NCBI RefSeq assembly: GCF_006546835.1
Contig: NZ_VICB01000013.1
Location: 248,001 to 312,000 of the forward strand
Length of the DNA: 64,000 nt
Origin: Actinomyces johnsonii
Lineage (GTDB): Bacteria; Actinomycetota; Actinomycetes; Actinomycetales; Actinomycetaceae
Direction of reading: 5' to 3'
The position numbers and the translations under genes are program-made. This document shows positions 39,468 to 47,220 of this stretch, piece after piece. Each line of letters opens with the position of its first letter. The stretch's first letter is position 1. A model generated the notes under the pieces. That model saw only the letters and a program-made list of their open reading frames with translations. It was not told the DNA's origin and did not search any database.

Positions 39468-40223
39468 CTACTGCGGCTGCACGAGCCCGGTGGTCAGCGC
39501 GTAGATGACGAGCTCGACCCGGTTGTGGCAGCCAGTCTTGCCCAAGATCGTCTTGACGTGGGACTTAACCGTCGACTCCGCGACATGGAGCCGCTCGCCG
39601 ATCCGGGCGTTGCTCAGCCCCTGGCACACAAGAGCCAGGACGGCGTCCTCCCGCCCGGTTAAGGGCTCATAGGGTCCCGACGGCGCCCCCACAACGGGCA
39701 CGGCGCCACCGGCAGGTTCCGACGGCGAGGTCGGTAGCTGCGGAGATCCCGGCTCGGCACCTGCATCAAGGTGGGCCAGGACGGTGCCAGTGACGGCAGG
39801 ATCCAGCCAGGAGCCGCCGCGGGCGACGACGCGGATCGCCTCCAACAGCGTCGTCGGCTCGGCGTCCTTGAGAAGGAAACCATGGGCGCCTGCACCCAAC
39901 GCCGCCAGGACGAGGTCGTCGTCGTCGAAGGTGGTCAGGACCAGGATCCGCAAAGCAGAAGTGGCCGGCACGGCCCGCAGTTCACGAATGGCACTGATCC
40001 CATCCAACACAGGCATCCGCAGATCCATGAGCACCAGATCGGCCCCGCCGTGAGAGCCGCTGGCCCGGGCGATCAGCCCCTCGATGGCCTGGCGCCCATT
40101 GACCGCCTCCAGCACGACCTCCATGTCGGGCTGTGCAGACACAAGGGCGCTGAAAGCGCTTACCAACAGCGGCTGGTCGTCCACAACGGCGACTCTGATC
40201 GCACTGGTTGCACTGGGATCCAT
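39468..40223 (-). CDS. NarL/LuxR-type response regulator
   Basis: This 251-residue protein has a receiver domain (about residues 8-130) with phosphoacceptor Asp in LVLMDLRMP, TTFDD and the lysine of FLLKDAE. A Pro/Ser/Gly linker leads to a LuxR helix-turn-helix (LTGREDAVLALVCQGLSNARIGERLHVAESTVKSHV) at about 185-245. It follows the histidine kinase gene by 11 bp and precedes the ABC exporter genes, which are its likely targets. Confidence 0.93.
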   Translation of the reverse strand: MDPSATSAIRVAVVDDQPLLVSAFSALVSAQPDMEVVLEAVNGRQAIEGLIARASGSHGGADLVLMDLRMPVLDGISAIRELRAVPATSALRILVLTTFDDDDLVLAALGAGAHGFLLKDAEPTTLLEAIRVVARGGSWLDPAVTGTVLAHLDAGAEPGSPQLPTSPSEPAGGAVPVVGAPSGPYEPLTGREDAVLALVCQGLSNARIGERLHVAESTVKSHVKTILGKTGCHNRVELVIYALTTGLVQPQ

Positions 40224-40234
40224 CCAGACACTCC

Positions 40235-41623
40235 TTATTCTGTCTCACCGGGGTGCTGTCCCGGAACCGAGGCGCTCGCGGGCAGTTCGAGCGGCGTCAC
40301 GGGGAAGTCAACGTCGATGGTGAAGAAGCTTCGACCCTCGTCATCACAGCGGACGCCGTGGGACATGGTTCCACCCACGAGCCTGAGTCGCTCCTCCAGG
40401 CCGACGAGCCCGCTGCCACCGAACGGCGAGTGCTCCGAGGCCTCGGCCACCGGGTTAGCGACGTGAAGGTGGCAGGAGGCCTGCGACAGCACCAGGCTCA
40501 GCTCGATCTGACCAGATCCGTGCCTGACGGCGTTGGTAAGGGCCTCCCCGACGAGCCGGACGAGGGTGAGCCGCTGTATCGCCGACCATGCCGCGTTGCA
40601 GCGCTCCAGAACCTCTGGTTCGGGGAGCACGGCGCTGACCCTGGCTCCTGAGCCTCGGGTGGTCTCGATGAGGACCGGGATGGTACTCAGATCCGCCAGC
40701 GGGGTGATCTCGCCGGCGTCGGAACGCAGGACGGAGACGAGCTGGCGCACGGAGGTCAGCGAGGCGTCGGCCGTGTCGCGCACGGTGATCAGGGTGGTCC
40801 GCAGCCGTTCCTCGCCGCCCAGGGCGAGGCCGGTTGCGGCCTGCACCTTGATCGTGGTGAGACTGTGTCCCACGAGGTCGTGGAGCTCTCTGGCCAGGCT
40901 GAGGCGCTCGGCCGCGACTGCCTGGGCCGCGGCGATGCCGACGTCGCGGGCCTGGTTCTCGGCGATTCTCCTCCGGGAGGAAGCCAGCAGGTGGGTCAGG
41001 ACCACGACGCCAGCGAAGACCAGGCCGATAAGCGTGCGGGCCATCAAGGCGGTCCCGTTCCAGCCGGAGCCAGCCGTGGGATCGGCACTGGACTCATAGG
41101 GCCCGGCGTAGGAGGCGAAGGTGACCGGGTTGACCAGGGCGCCCGCCAGGGCCAGCAGAAGCGCAGCCGTGCCCCAGCGCCGGTCGGGCTCCCAGCGGGT
41201 GACGGTGTAGAGACTGGTGACCGCTGTGGCGATGATCGGGTTGAGGCCGAGGTTGACCGGGGAGAGGGCAACGAGGACCGCATAAGCCGCCAGCAGGGTG
41301 TAGGTCGCGATGAAGGAGGCGCGCAGGAGGCGCAGCCTGCCGAACTGCGTCAGCGCCAGTGCCGCGCACAGGGCGGAGTCGGCGACGTAGACGGTATAGG
41401 CGCCGAAGCGGAGGATGAAGGTGAGCGACTCCAGGGCGAAGGCGAGGAAAACGATCCCCAGGGCCACGTCCACCACCGGGACGGAGTACCGCGACCAGTG
41501 GCCTGCTCGCCTCGGCAGCATACGGTGACGGGCCCGCCAATCGTAGGCCGCCGACAGGTTCGTCGTCAGGGGCAGTGCCGCTTCGTCGACCGGTGCGCCC
41601 ACCCGGGCGCCTTGATCAGCCAC
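40235..41623 (-). CDS. Membrane sensor histidine kinase (HisKA_3 type)
   Basis: This protein of about 462 residues has an N-terminal membrane domain of five or six helices (about residues 45-235), then a HisKA_3 dimerisation domain with the phosphoacceptor His in LARELHDLVGHSL, and a HATPase domain (EALTNAVRHGSG, GGSGLVGLEERL). The GTG at 41623 overlaps the end of the DUF3866 gene by 8 bp and has a GGAGA ribosome site; a longer frame starting at 41656 is less likely. It pairs with the response regulator encoded next. Confidence 0.9.
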   Translation of the reverse strand: MADQGARVGAPVDEAALPLTTNLSAAYDWRARHRMLPRRAGHWSRYSVPVVDVALGIVFLAFALESLTFILRFGAYTVYVADSALCAALALTQFGRLRLLRASFIATYTLLAAYAVLVALSPVNLGLNPIIATAVTSLYTVTRWEPDRRWGTAALLLALAGALVNPVTFASYAGPYESSADPTAGSGWNGTALMARTLIGLVFAGVVVLTHLLASSRRRIAENQARDVGIAAAQAVAAERLSLARELHDLVGHSLTTIKVQAATGLALGGEERLRTTLITVRDTADASLTSVRQLVSVLRSDAGEITPLADLSTIPVLIETTRGSGARVSAVLPEPEVLERCNAAWSAIQRLTLVRLVGEALTNAVRHGSGQIELSLVLSQASCHLHVANPVAEASEHSPFGGSGLVGLEERLRLVGGTMSHGVRCDDEGRSFFTIDVDFPVTPLELPASASVPGQHPGETE

Positions 41624-42791
41624 GCGCCGTCTCCGTATGCAAGAGTCGGTGCACATGGCGGCCCGCCGCGGCCGCGGTGATGAAGGCAGCCGCGTCCTCC
41701 TCGAGGCCCCGCCGCATGGTGGACAGCCTCACCCCGGTCTCCGCCTCGGCCGCGCGCAGCCGCTCCAGGAGCCCGTCGGAGGGGATCTCGATGAGGCGGT
41801 GCTGCACGGCGGCGCCCTGACGCGGTGCGCACAGGGCCTCGGCCTCCTGGCGCACCTGCGTCCCCAGTTCCCCTTCCAGGTCGGTGACGACGACGTCGGC
41901 CCCCGCCAGGGCGACCCGCCCGTAGGCGGTCATCGAGTGGTGGGATACACCCCGGTGGCGGGCGCGGGCGTCGGCCTGGGAGACACGCAGGCACGCCACC
42001 GCTCGCCCGCCCAGGGCGGCGATGGCATTGACCGTGTCCCCGCAGGCCACCCCGGAGAAGCCCCAGGGCGTCTCTGTGCCCAGGTTCCCGGGGCCCTGAA
42101 TGACGACAGCGGCGTCCGCGTGCAGCACGTACCGGGCAGCCAGGAGCGCGTTGTGGACGCTGACCGCCTCGATATCACCGCCCCAGGCCTGCCCGGCCGT
42201 CACGGTACCGGCCAGCCAGCCGGCCTGGCTCAGGGCGGCGACGAGGCGGGAGTAGGCCAGGGGAAGGGCCCCGCCGTCGGTCATGATGTAGACGACACGC
42301 GGCTGCTTTTCACCCTGAGGGGAACGCAGACCGGCGAGTACGGCGGGCAGGCTCGAGTGCAGGTCGGCCACCACCACCGGCATCTCCTCCAGGTCGAGGT
42401 CGCCGATCGGCAGGGACAGCAAGCCGTGGTGAGCGGTTCCCTGTTCGTCGACGCCGGTAACCATGACCTGGTCGGGCATATAGCGGGCCTTGACGAGGTG
42501 GCCCTCATGCGGCGGGTCGGCGGGGAGAACGTCTGGGCGGGCACTGACCATGGCGTGCCCGCCGGTGCCCAGGGCACGGTCGAGGGCTGAGACCTCCAGT
42601 CTCACCCGTTCCCCGGCTTCAGGCAGCCCGGTGAGGGCCTCGTAGGCGACTGCCCGGACCTGTTGACCTGGAAGCAGGCTGCAAGCTTCTTCTGGCGCCC
42701 CGGTGATCTCCGCGTCCAGCTCTGCGCAAGAGCGTCCGGCGGGCCCCCAGACGCTCCTGGTCCCGATCACTACGCCGTCGCGCCACATCAT
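41616..42791 (-). CDS. DUF3866 family protein
   Basis: This 391-residue soluble protein belongs to the DUF3866 family, conserved in Actinobacteria and some Firmicutes and of unknown function. Visible landmarks are VVYIMTDGGALPLAYSRLV, a glycine-rich VVIQGPGNLGTETPWGFSG and SHHSMTAYGRVALAGADVVV. These suggest a Rossmann-like alpha/beta fold, but no enzyme activity can be assigned. It is divergent from pafB (68 bp gap), an association I recall from other Actinobacteria. A leaderless -10 (TAGTCT) lies 6 nt before its ATG. The sensor kinase gene overlaps its 3' end. Confidence 0.85.
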   Translation of the reverse strand: MMWRDGVVIGTRSVWGPAGRSCAELDAEITGAPEEACSLLPGQQVRAVAYEALTGLPEAGERVRLEVSALDRALGTGGHAMVSARPDVLPADPPHEGHLVKARYMPDQVMVTGVDEQGTAHHGLLSLPIGDLDLEEMPVVVADLHSSLPAVLAGLRSPQGEKQPRVVYIMTDGGALPLAYSRLVAALSQAGWLAGTVTAGQAWGGDIEAVSVHNALLAARYVLHADAAVVIQGPGNLGTETPWGFSGVACGDTVNAIAALGGRAVACLRVSQADARARHRGVSHHSMTAYGRVALAGADVVVTDLEGELGTQVRQEAEALCAPRQGAAVQHRLIEIPSDGLLERLRAAEAETGVRLSTMRRGLEEDAAAFITAAAAGRHVHRLLHTETARG

Positions 42792-42797
42792 GGCGGC

Positions 42798-42803
42798 AGA
42801 CTA
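42798..42803 (-). promoter_or_regulatory. Leaderless -10 element of the DUF3866 gene
   Basis: On the minus strand TAGTCT is followed by 6 nt and the start codon at 42791; no Shine-Dalgarno is present. Confidence 0.45.
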
Positions 42804-42845
42804 TCCGGACACGCGCGCCGGAATCCGCAAGCCGACCGATTCTCC

Positions 42846-42851
42846 TAGGCT
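42846..42851 (+). promoter_or_regulatory. Leaderless -10 element of pafB
   Basis: TAGGCT lies 8 nt before the pafB GTG at 42860, with no Shine-Dalgarno. It is back-to-back with the DUF3866 -10 element 42 bp away. Confidence 0.45.
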
Positions 42852-42859
42852 GGGACACC

Positions 42860-43897
42860 GTGAGCCAGCAGACCCGCAGTACCGAGGAGCGCCTGGTGAG
42901 CCTTCTTCTCACTCTGCGCAACACCACCACCGGCCTGAGCGCCGAAGAGCTCATAGCCGGCGTGCCGGGATACGCTTCGAACGGCCCAGCCGCCAATCCG
43001 ATCTCCGCGCGCCGCAAGTTCGAACGTGACAAAGACACCCTGCGCGAGCTCGGCATCGAGGTGACTACCACCGGACACCCCGACGAGCCCCGCTACCGCA
43101 TCGACGAGGAGGACTACGCTCTGCCCGCGTTGCATCTGAGCGCCGAGCAGGCTGCCTGCCTGAACTTGGCCGCCTCGGCCTGGCGCGACGGTGGCCTGCC
43201 CGCAACCGCCAGGCGGGCCCTGACCAAGCTGCGCGCAGTCAGCGAGGGCCCAGCGGGTAGCAGCTCCGCCGACCTGCCGGACCTGACCGCGGATCTGTCC
43301 GGCAGCGAGATCCCTGAAGAGCTCGTCGCCGCAATCGATGAGCGCCGTCTAGTCACCTTCGACTACATATCCGTCCGCTCGGGCACCACCCGGGCCCGCA
43401 CCGTCGAGCCCCACCATCTGCGCCTCGCCGAGGGGGCCTGGTACCTCGACGCCGTCGAGCCCTCCACCGCCCCCGACACCCAAGACGACGAGCCCCAGAA
43501 GGCCCCGCGGGACAGGGCCGGCCGACCACGCACCTTCCGTCTCGCACGCATCGCCGGGCCTGTGACTGTCCACAGCCTTCCCGGTGCCTTCATCCGGCAA
43601 CCCGCCAGGGCTCCCGCCCGCGAACGGGCGCTCATCGCCGTGCTTCCGGGCCGTGCCCTGGGACTGCGTCTAGCCGGCGCACGCCTCGATCCTGCTCAAG
43701 AACCGCCAACCGATCTGCCCGCGCACCTGGCGGACCGGGACCTCATCGTCGTCGAGTACGAGGACCCCTTCTCCTTCGCCAGCACCGTCGCCGCCCTCGG
43801 GAATGCCGCCATGGTGCTCGCTCCGGACTCCTTGCGCCGGGCCGTCCGGGCGCACCTGCAAGGCGTCGCCGGGCTCGCGGCTCCAGGAGGGAGCTGA
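42860..43897 (+). CDS. pafB: WYL-domain transcriptional regulator PafB
   Basis: This 345-residue protein has an N-terminal winged helix (RLVSLLLTLRNTTTGLSAEEL) and a WYL domain (about residues 155-240) with LVTFDYISVRSGTTRARTVEPHHLRLAEGAWYLDAV. It is followed by a C-terminal WCX-type extension. In mycobacteria PafB and PafC form the PafBC activator of the main, RecA-independent DNA damage response. Next-door pafC starts 2 bp after its stop, as in other Actinobacteria. The genes for Pup ligase and proteasome, which accompany pafBC in mycobacteria, are not in this window. Confidence 0.9.
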   Translation: MSQQTRSTEERLVSLLLTLRNTTTGLSAEELIAGVPGYASNGPAANPISARRKFERDKDTLRELGIEVTTTGHPDEPRYRIDEEDYALPALHLSAEQAACLNLAASAWRDGGLPATARRALTKLRAVSEGPAGSSSADLPDLTADLSGSEIPEELVAAIDERRLVTFDYISVRSGTTRARTVEPHHLRLAEGAWYLDAVEPSTAPDTQDDEPQKAPRDRAGRPRTFRLARIAGPVTVHSLPGAFIRQPARAPARERALIAVLPGRALGLRLAGARLDPAQEPPTDLPAHLADRDLIVVEYEDPFSFASTVAALGNAAMVLAPDSLRRAVRAHLQGVAGLAAPGGS

Positions 43898-43899
43898 CG

Positions 43900-44919
43900 A
43901 TGCCGCGCGCGTCCACCTCCGACCAGCTCGCGCGGCTGCTCGCCCTACCTGCTTGGGTTGCGGACAATCCCGGAGTCTCCGTCGAAGCGGCCGCCGAGCA
44001 CTTCGGCGTCTCCCCGGCCGTCCTTGAACGGGACGTCAACACGCTGTGGGTCTCCGGCCTGCCCGGCGGTCTGCACGGGGACCTCGTGGACTTCGACGCC
44101 TCCGACTTCGACGCCGGGCGTCTGCGCCTCGCCGAGCCGCTGGGACTGGACCGCCCGGTGCGCCTGACCCGGCAGGAGGCGATCTCCCTGCTCATGGCCC
44201 TCAAGGTCCTGGCCGACCTCCTGGCCGACGACGGCGCCTCTGCTCCTGTGCTCGTCTCCACCCAACAGGCGCTGGCCGACCTACTCACGGCCGACGCTTC
44301 GGTTGACGCCGCCGACGCGCAGGCCGAGCCCTCGGCCGGCCTGGTCTCGGAGCGCTCCACCCTGGCCGGCCGTACGGCCGAGGTCCTGGGCGCCGTGCGC
44401 TCCGCGCTGCGGAACAAGCGCCGACTCCACGTGACCTACGTCTCCGCCACCGACACCCTCTCCGAGCGCGATATCGACCCCATCGCCCTGGAAAGTGATG
44501 GATCGCATATGGCGCTGGTGGCCTGGTGCCTCAGCGCCAGAGCCGAACGGAGCTTCCGTCTGGACCGGATCGAATCGGCCCGGGTTCTCGACGTCCCCGC
44601 CGTCCGGCATCGCACATCGCGCAGAAAGAACCAGCCCGAGTCCGATCGGCCTGCGGGGGAAAGGCCCCGCGCTACGCTGACCCTGCGCCCATCGGGCCGC
44701 TGGCTCACCGAGCAGATCCCCTGCGTCTCCCGGGAGGAGGGCGCGGATGGCCGTCTCAGGGCTGTCGTGGAGGGGCGCGACCGCGCCTGGCTTATCGGGC
44801 TGGTCCTCTCTGCGGGATACCACCTCATCGCCGTCGAGCCCGCCGATCTCGCCCAGGATGCCGCAGCTGCCGCCAAACACGCCCTGACCTCTTATGACGC
44901 CGATACGGAACAGCATTGA
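43900..44919 (+). CDS. pafC: WYL-domain transcriptional regulator PafC
   Basis: This 339-residue partner of PafB starts with a winged-helix domain (LARLLALPAWVADNPGVSVEAAAEHFGVSPAVLERDVNTLW) at residues 8-50. It continues with a WYL domain (LRNKRRLHVTYVSATDTLSERDIDPIALE), in which the W-Y-L core is diverged, and a WCX domain. It acts with PafB as a heterodimeric activator of DNA damage genes. A hairpin 20 bp beyond the stop codon separates it from tatA. Confidence 0.9.
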   Translation: MPRASTSDQLARLLALPAWVADNPGVSVEAAAEHFGVSPAVLERDVNTLWVSGLPGGLHGDLVDFDASDFDAGRLRLAEPLGLDRPVRLTRQEAISLLMALKVLADLLADDGASAPVLVSTQQALADLLTADASVDAADAQAEPSAGLVSERSTLAGRTAEVLGAVRSALRNKRRLHVTYVSATDTLSERDIDPIALESDGSHMALVAWCLSARAERSFRLDRIESARVLDVPAVRHRTSRRKNQPESDRPAGERPRATLTLRPSGRWLTEQIPCVSREEGADGRLRAVVEGRDRAWLIGLVLSAGYHLIAVEPADLAQDAAAAAKHALTSYDADTEQH

Positions 44920-44938
44920 TGCCGAGGAGGCCGGCTCC

Positions 44939-44964
44939 GTCCGCCTTGGGGAGAACCGGCGGAC
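44939..44964 (+). terminator. Hairpin between pafC and tatA
   Basis: GTCCGCC (44939-44945) pairs with GGCGGAC (44958-44964) over a 12-nt loop. It lies 20 bp after the pafC stop codon and just ahead of the tatA promoter. Confidence 0.45.
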
Positions 44965-44970
44965 CCCTCG

Positions 44971-45000
44971 TTCAGAGGCACCTGCCGGGGAGGCTACACT
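44971..45000 (+). promoter_or_regulatory. Promoter of the tat operon
   Basis: TTCAGA (44971-44976) and TACACT (44995-45000), spaced 18 bp, resemble -35 and -10 hexamers. They lie 40 bp upstream of the tatA start, which has a clear AAGGAG. Confidence 0.5.
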
Positions 45001-45039
45001 CAGCCCGTATCGATAGCCCCTACCACAAGGAGCAGCGCC

Positions 45040-45303
45040 GTGAACCTCTTTAAGCCGTCGCACATCATCTTTCTGCTCATCGTCGTCATCCTGCTGTTCG
45101 GCTACAGGAAGCTGCCTGACGTCGCCCGGAGCGTGGGCCAATCCATGAAGGTCTTCAAAAAGGAGGTCAAGGAGCTGCGCGACGACGACTCCAAGGGCTC
45201 CCAGGCTCAGATCCAGCAGCCTCAGGAGGGCACTTACTACACCGAGCCCACCCAGGACGGTCAGACCGCCTCGCAGGGCACCGACAGCTCAGCTCAGAAG
45301 TAA
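45040..45303 (+). CDS. tatA: Twin-arginine translocase subunit TatA
   Basis: This 87-residue protein has a single N-terminal membrane helix (about residues 6-21), the FG hinge motif in LLFGYRKLPDVARSVGQSMKVFKKE, an amphipathic helix and an acidic/glutamine-rich tail. TatA oligomerises to form the passage for folded proteins exported by the Tat system. The GTG start has AAGGAG 7 nt upstream. tatC follows 42 bp downstream. No tatB is present, as expected when TatA is dual-function or tatB lies elsewhere. Confidence 0.94.
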   Translation: MNLFKPSHIIFLLIVVILLFGYRKLPDVARSVGQSMKVFKKEVKELRDDDSKGSQAQIQQPQEGTYYTEPTQDGQTASQGTDSSAQK

Positions 45304-45345
45304 CCCCGTCCGGCGATAGCCGGGGACCTGGAGACGAAGGAGGCC

Positions 45346-46170
45346 GTGGTGCCCAAGCTCCCTCAGATCAAGCGATCGAGGCGCAAGGACAACCCCGAAG
45401 CGCGCATGTCCATCGGGGACCATCTGCGTGAGCTGCGCCAGCGTCTTTTCGTTTCCGCCGCGGGTGTCATGGTGATGACAGTCGTGGGCTATCTGCTTTA
45501 CGAGCGGGCCTTCGCCCTCATCACCCGGCCCATCGAACAGGCCAATGCCAAGGGTGCGAATCTCACCCTGAATTTCGATACGATCCTGGCCTCCTTCGAC
45601 ATGAAGCTCGAAGTATCGATCTGGCTCGGCGTCCTGTTGTCCTCACCGTTGTGGATGTACGAGTTCTGGGCCTTCGTGGGTCCCGGCATGACCCGCAAGG
45701 AAAAGGTCTACACCTGGGCCTACGGCACCGCTGGTCTGCTTCTCTTTCTGGCCGGCGCGGCCCTGGGGATCTGGGTGATGCCGCATGCGGTCTCCATTCT
45801 CACCAGCTTCATTCCCGATGGCCCCACTGCCGGAGTGATCGGAGCGAATCTCTACTTGTCCTTCGTCATGAGGCTCATCCTCGTCTTCGGGATCGCCTTC
45901 CTCCTCCCCGAGCTTCTCGTTGCGCTCAACATGCTCGGGCTCATGCAGGGAAAGACCATGCTCAAGGGCTGGCGCTGGGCCATCATGGGCATCGTCACCT
46001 TCATGGCAATCGCCAATCCGCTGCCGGATCCCTGGTCCATGGTCTTCATGTCCGTCCCCATCGCCGGTCTGTACTTCTTGGCCTGCTTCATCTCGATCCA
46101 GCATGACAAACGGGTGGAGAGGAAACGCGATGAGCTCGATGCCGAGCTGGAGGCGGCGCTGGCAGAATAG
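45346..46170 (+). CDS. tatC: Twin-arginine translocase subunit TatC
   Basis: This 274-residue integral membrane protein recognises twin-arginine signal peptides. The N-terminal signature MSIGDHLRELRQRLFVSAAGV contains the conserved HLxELRxR, and six membrane helices follow, with FVGPGMTRKEK in the first cytoplasmic region. The C-terminal tail is charged. Two consecutive GTG codons (45346 and 45349) are possible starts after AAGGAGG; the second has the better spacing. The basic extension before MSIGDHL is about 20 residues. Confidence 0.95.
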   Translation: MVPKLPQIKRSRRKDNPEARMSIGDHLRELRQRLFVSAAGVMVMTVVGYLLYERAFALITRPIEQANAKGANLTLNFDTILASFDMKLEVSIWLGVLLSSPLWMYEFWAFVGPGMTRKEKVYTWAYGTAGLLLFLAGAALGIWVMPHAVSILTSFIPDGPTAGVIGANLYLSFVMRLILVFGIAFLLPELLVALNMLGLMQGKTMLKGWRWAIMGIVTFMAIANPLPDPWSMVFMSVPIAGLYFLACFISIQHDKRVERKRDELDAELEAALAE

Positions 46171-46227
46171 CTGGACGCCTCGTCATTCCATTGTTCTTTT
46201 CTTCCTGACTTTCGTATCTGCAACTTC

Positions 46228-47199
46228 ATGCGCATTGCTCTGCTGTCCAATCCCTCCTCGGGACGGGGGCGTCACTCGGCCGCCGACGACGTCGCCCGCC
46301 AGATCCTGAGCGAAGCCGGGCACGAGGTCCTCCACGTGCGCGGCAGCTCCTACGACCAGGCGCGCCGTGCCGGCCGGGCCCTCCTGGGAGACGGACCGGA
46401 CAGTAACGTTGAGGCGCTGGTCGTCGTTGGCGGGGACGGCATGGTGCACCTGGGGGTGGACATCGTCGCCACGACGGGGGTACCGCTGGGCATCGTGGCC
46501 ACCGGTACTGGTAATGACATCGCCAGACACTTCGGTCTGCCCAGCCGAGATGCCTCTGCTTCGGCCCGTCTCATCAGCCAGGCGCTGGCCGGTGACGGCG
46601 CGATCATCGCCATCGACGCGATCTATGCCTCCCGCCCGGACGGCACCCTGCTCGCCCCGCAGCGACGCTGGTCCCTGGCCGTGGTCAGTGCCGGTCTGGA
46701 CGCCGCCGTCAACGCCCGTGCCAACACCCTGACCTGGCCCGCCCGCGAGGGGCGCTACGTACGCGCCTTCACGGCCGAGCTCGCGGCTCTGGCCCCTTAC
46801 GGATTCCGGGTCACCACCGACGAGGGCGCTTGGGAGGGACCCGCGCTCCTGCTGGCAGTGGCCAACACCCGCTACATCGGCGGCGGCATGGACCTGGCGC
46901 CCCAAGCCGATCCCGCCGACGGTCTCCTGGAGGTCCTGCGCCTGGATCCTGTGAGCCGTCCCCGTCTGGTCTCCCTGTTCCGCCGGCTCTTCAAAGGCTC
47001 CCACCTGACCGACCCGGCCGTCCACGTCGAGCGCAGCCGCACCGTCACCATCGAGGCGCTGGATGAGCGCACCGGCCATGACCGGGGCCTGCGACCGCCT
47101 CCGCACCCCTTCGCCGACGGCGAGCCGCTGGCCGAGCTGCCCCTGCGCCTCGAGGCCGTCCCCGACGCCGTACGGCTGCTCCTGCCGACCCGGGGCTGA
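46228..47199 (+). CDS. Diacylglycerol/lipid kinase family protein
   Basis: This 323-residue soluble kinase of the DagK/YegS/sphingosine-kinase family phosphorylates lipid hydroxyls. The nucleotide-binding region contains VVGGDGMVHLGVDIV (GGDG motif, usually GGDGT) and PLGIVATGTGNDIARHFGLP. The lipid-binding C-terminal beta-sandwich carries GGGMDLAPQADPADGLLEVLRL. It may recycle diacylglycerol or phosphorylate another lipid; the substrate is not determined. It lies 57 bp after tatC with no obvious Shine-Dalgarno, and directly before helY. Confidence 0.88.
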   Translation: MRIALLSNPSSGRGRHSAADDVARQILSEAGHEVLHVRGSSYDQARRAGRALLGDGPDSNVEALVVVGGDGMVHLGVDIVATTGVPLGIVATGTGNDIARHFGLPSRDASASARLISQALAGDGAIIAIDAIYASRPDGTLLAPQRRWSLAVVSAGLDAAVNARANTLTWPAREGRYVRAFTAELAALAPYGFRVTTDEGAWEGPALLLAVANTRYIGGGMDLAPQADPADGLLEVLRLDPVSRPRLVSLFRRLFKGSHLTDPAVHVERSRTVTIEALDERTGHDRGLRPPPHPFADGEPLAELPLRLEAVPDAVRLLLPTRG

Positions 47200-47208
47200 T
47201 CCGGCCCG

Positions 47209-47214
47209 TAGGGT
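47209..47214 (+). promoter_or_regulatory. Leaderless -10 element of helY
   Basis: TAGGGT lies 6 nt before the helY ATG at 47221; no Shine-Dalgarno is present. Confidence 0.45.
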
Positions 47215-47220
47215 GTCCCC

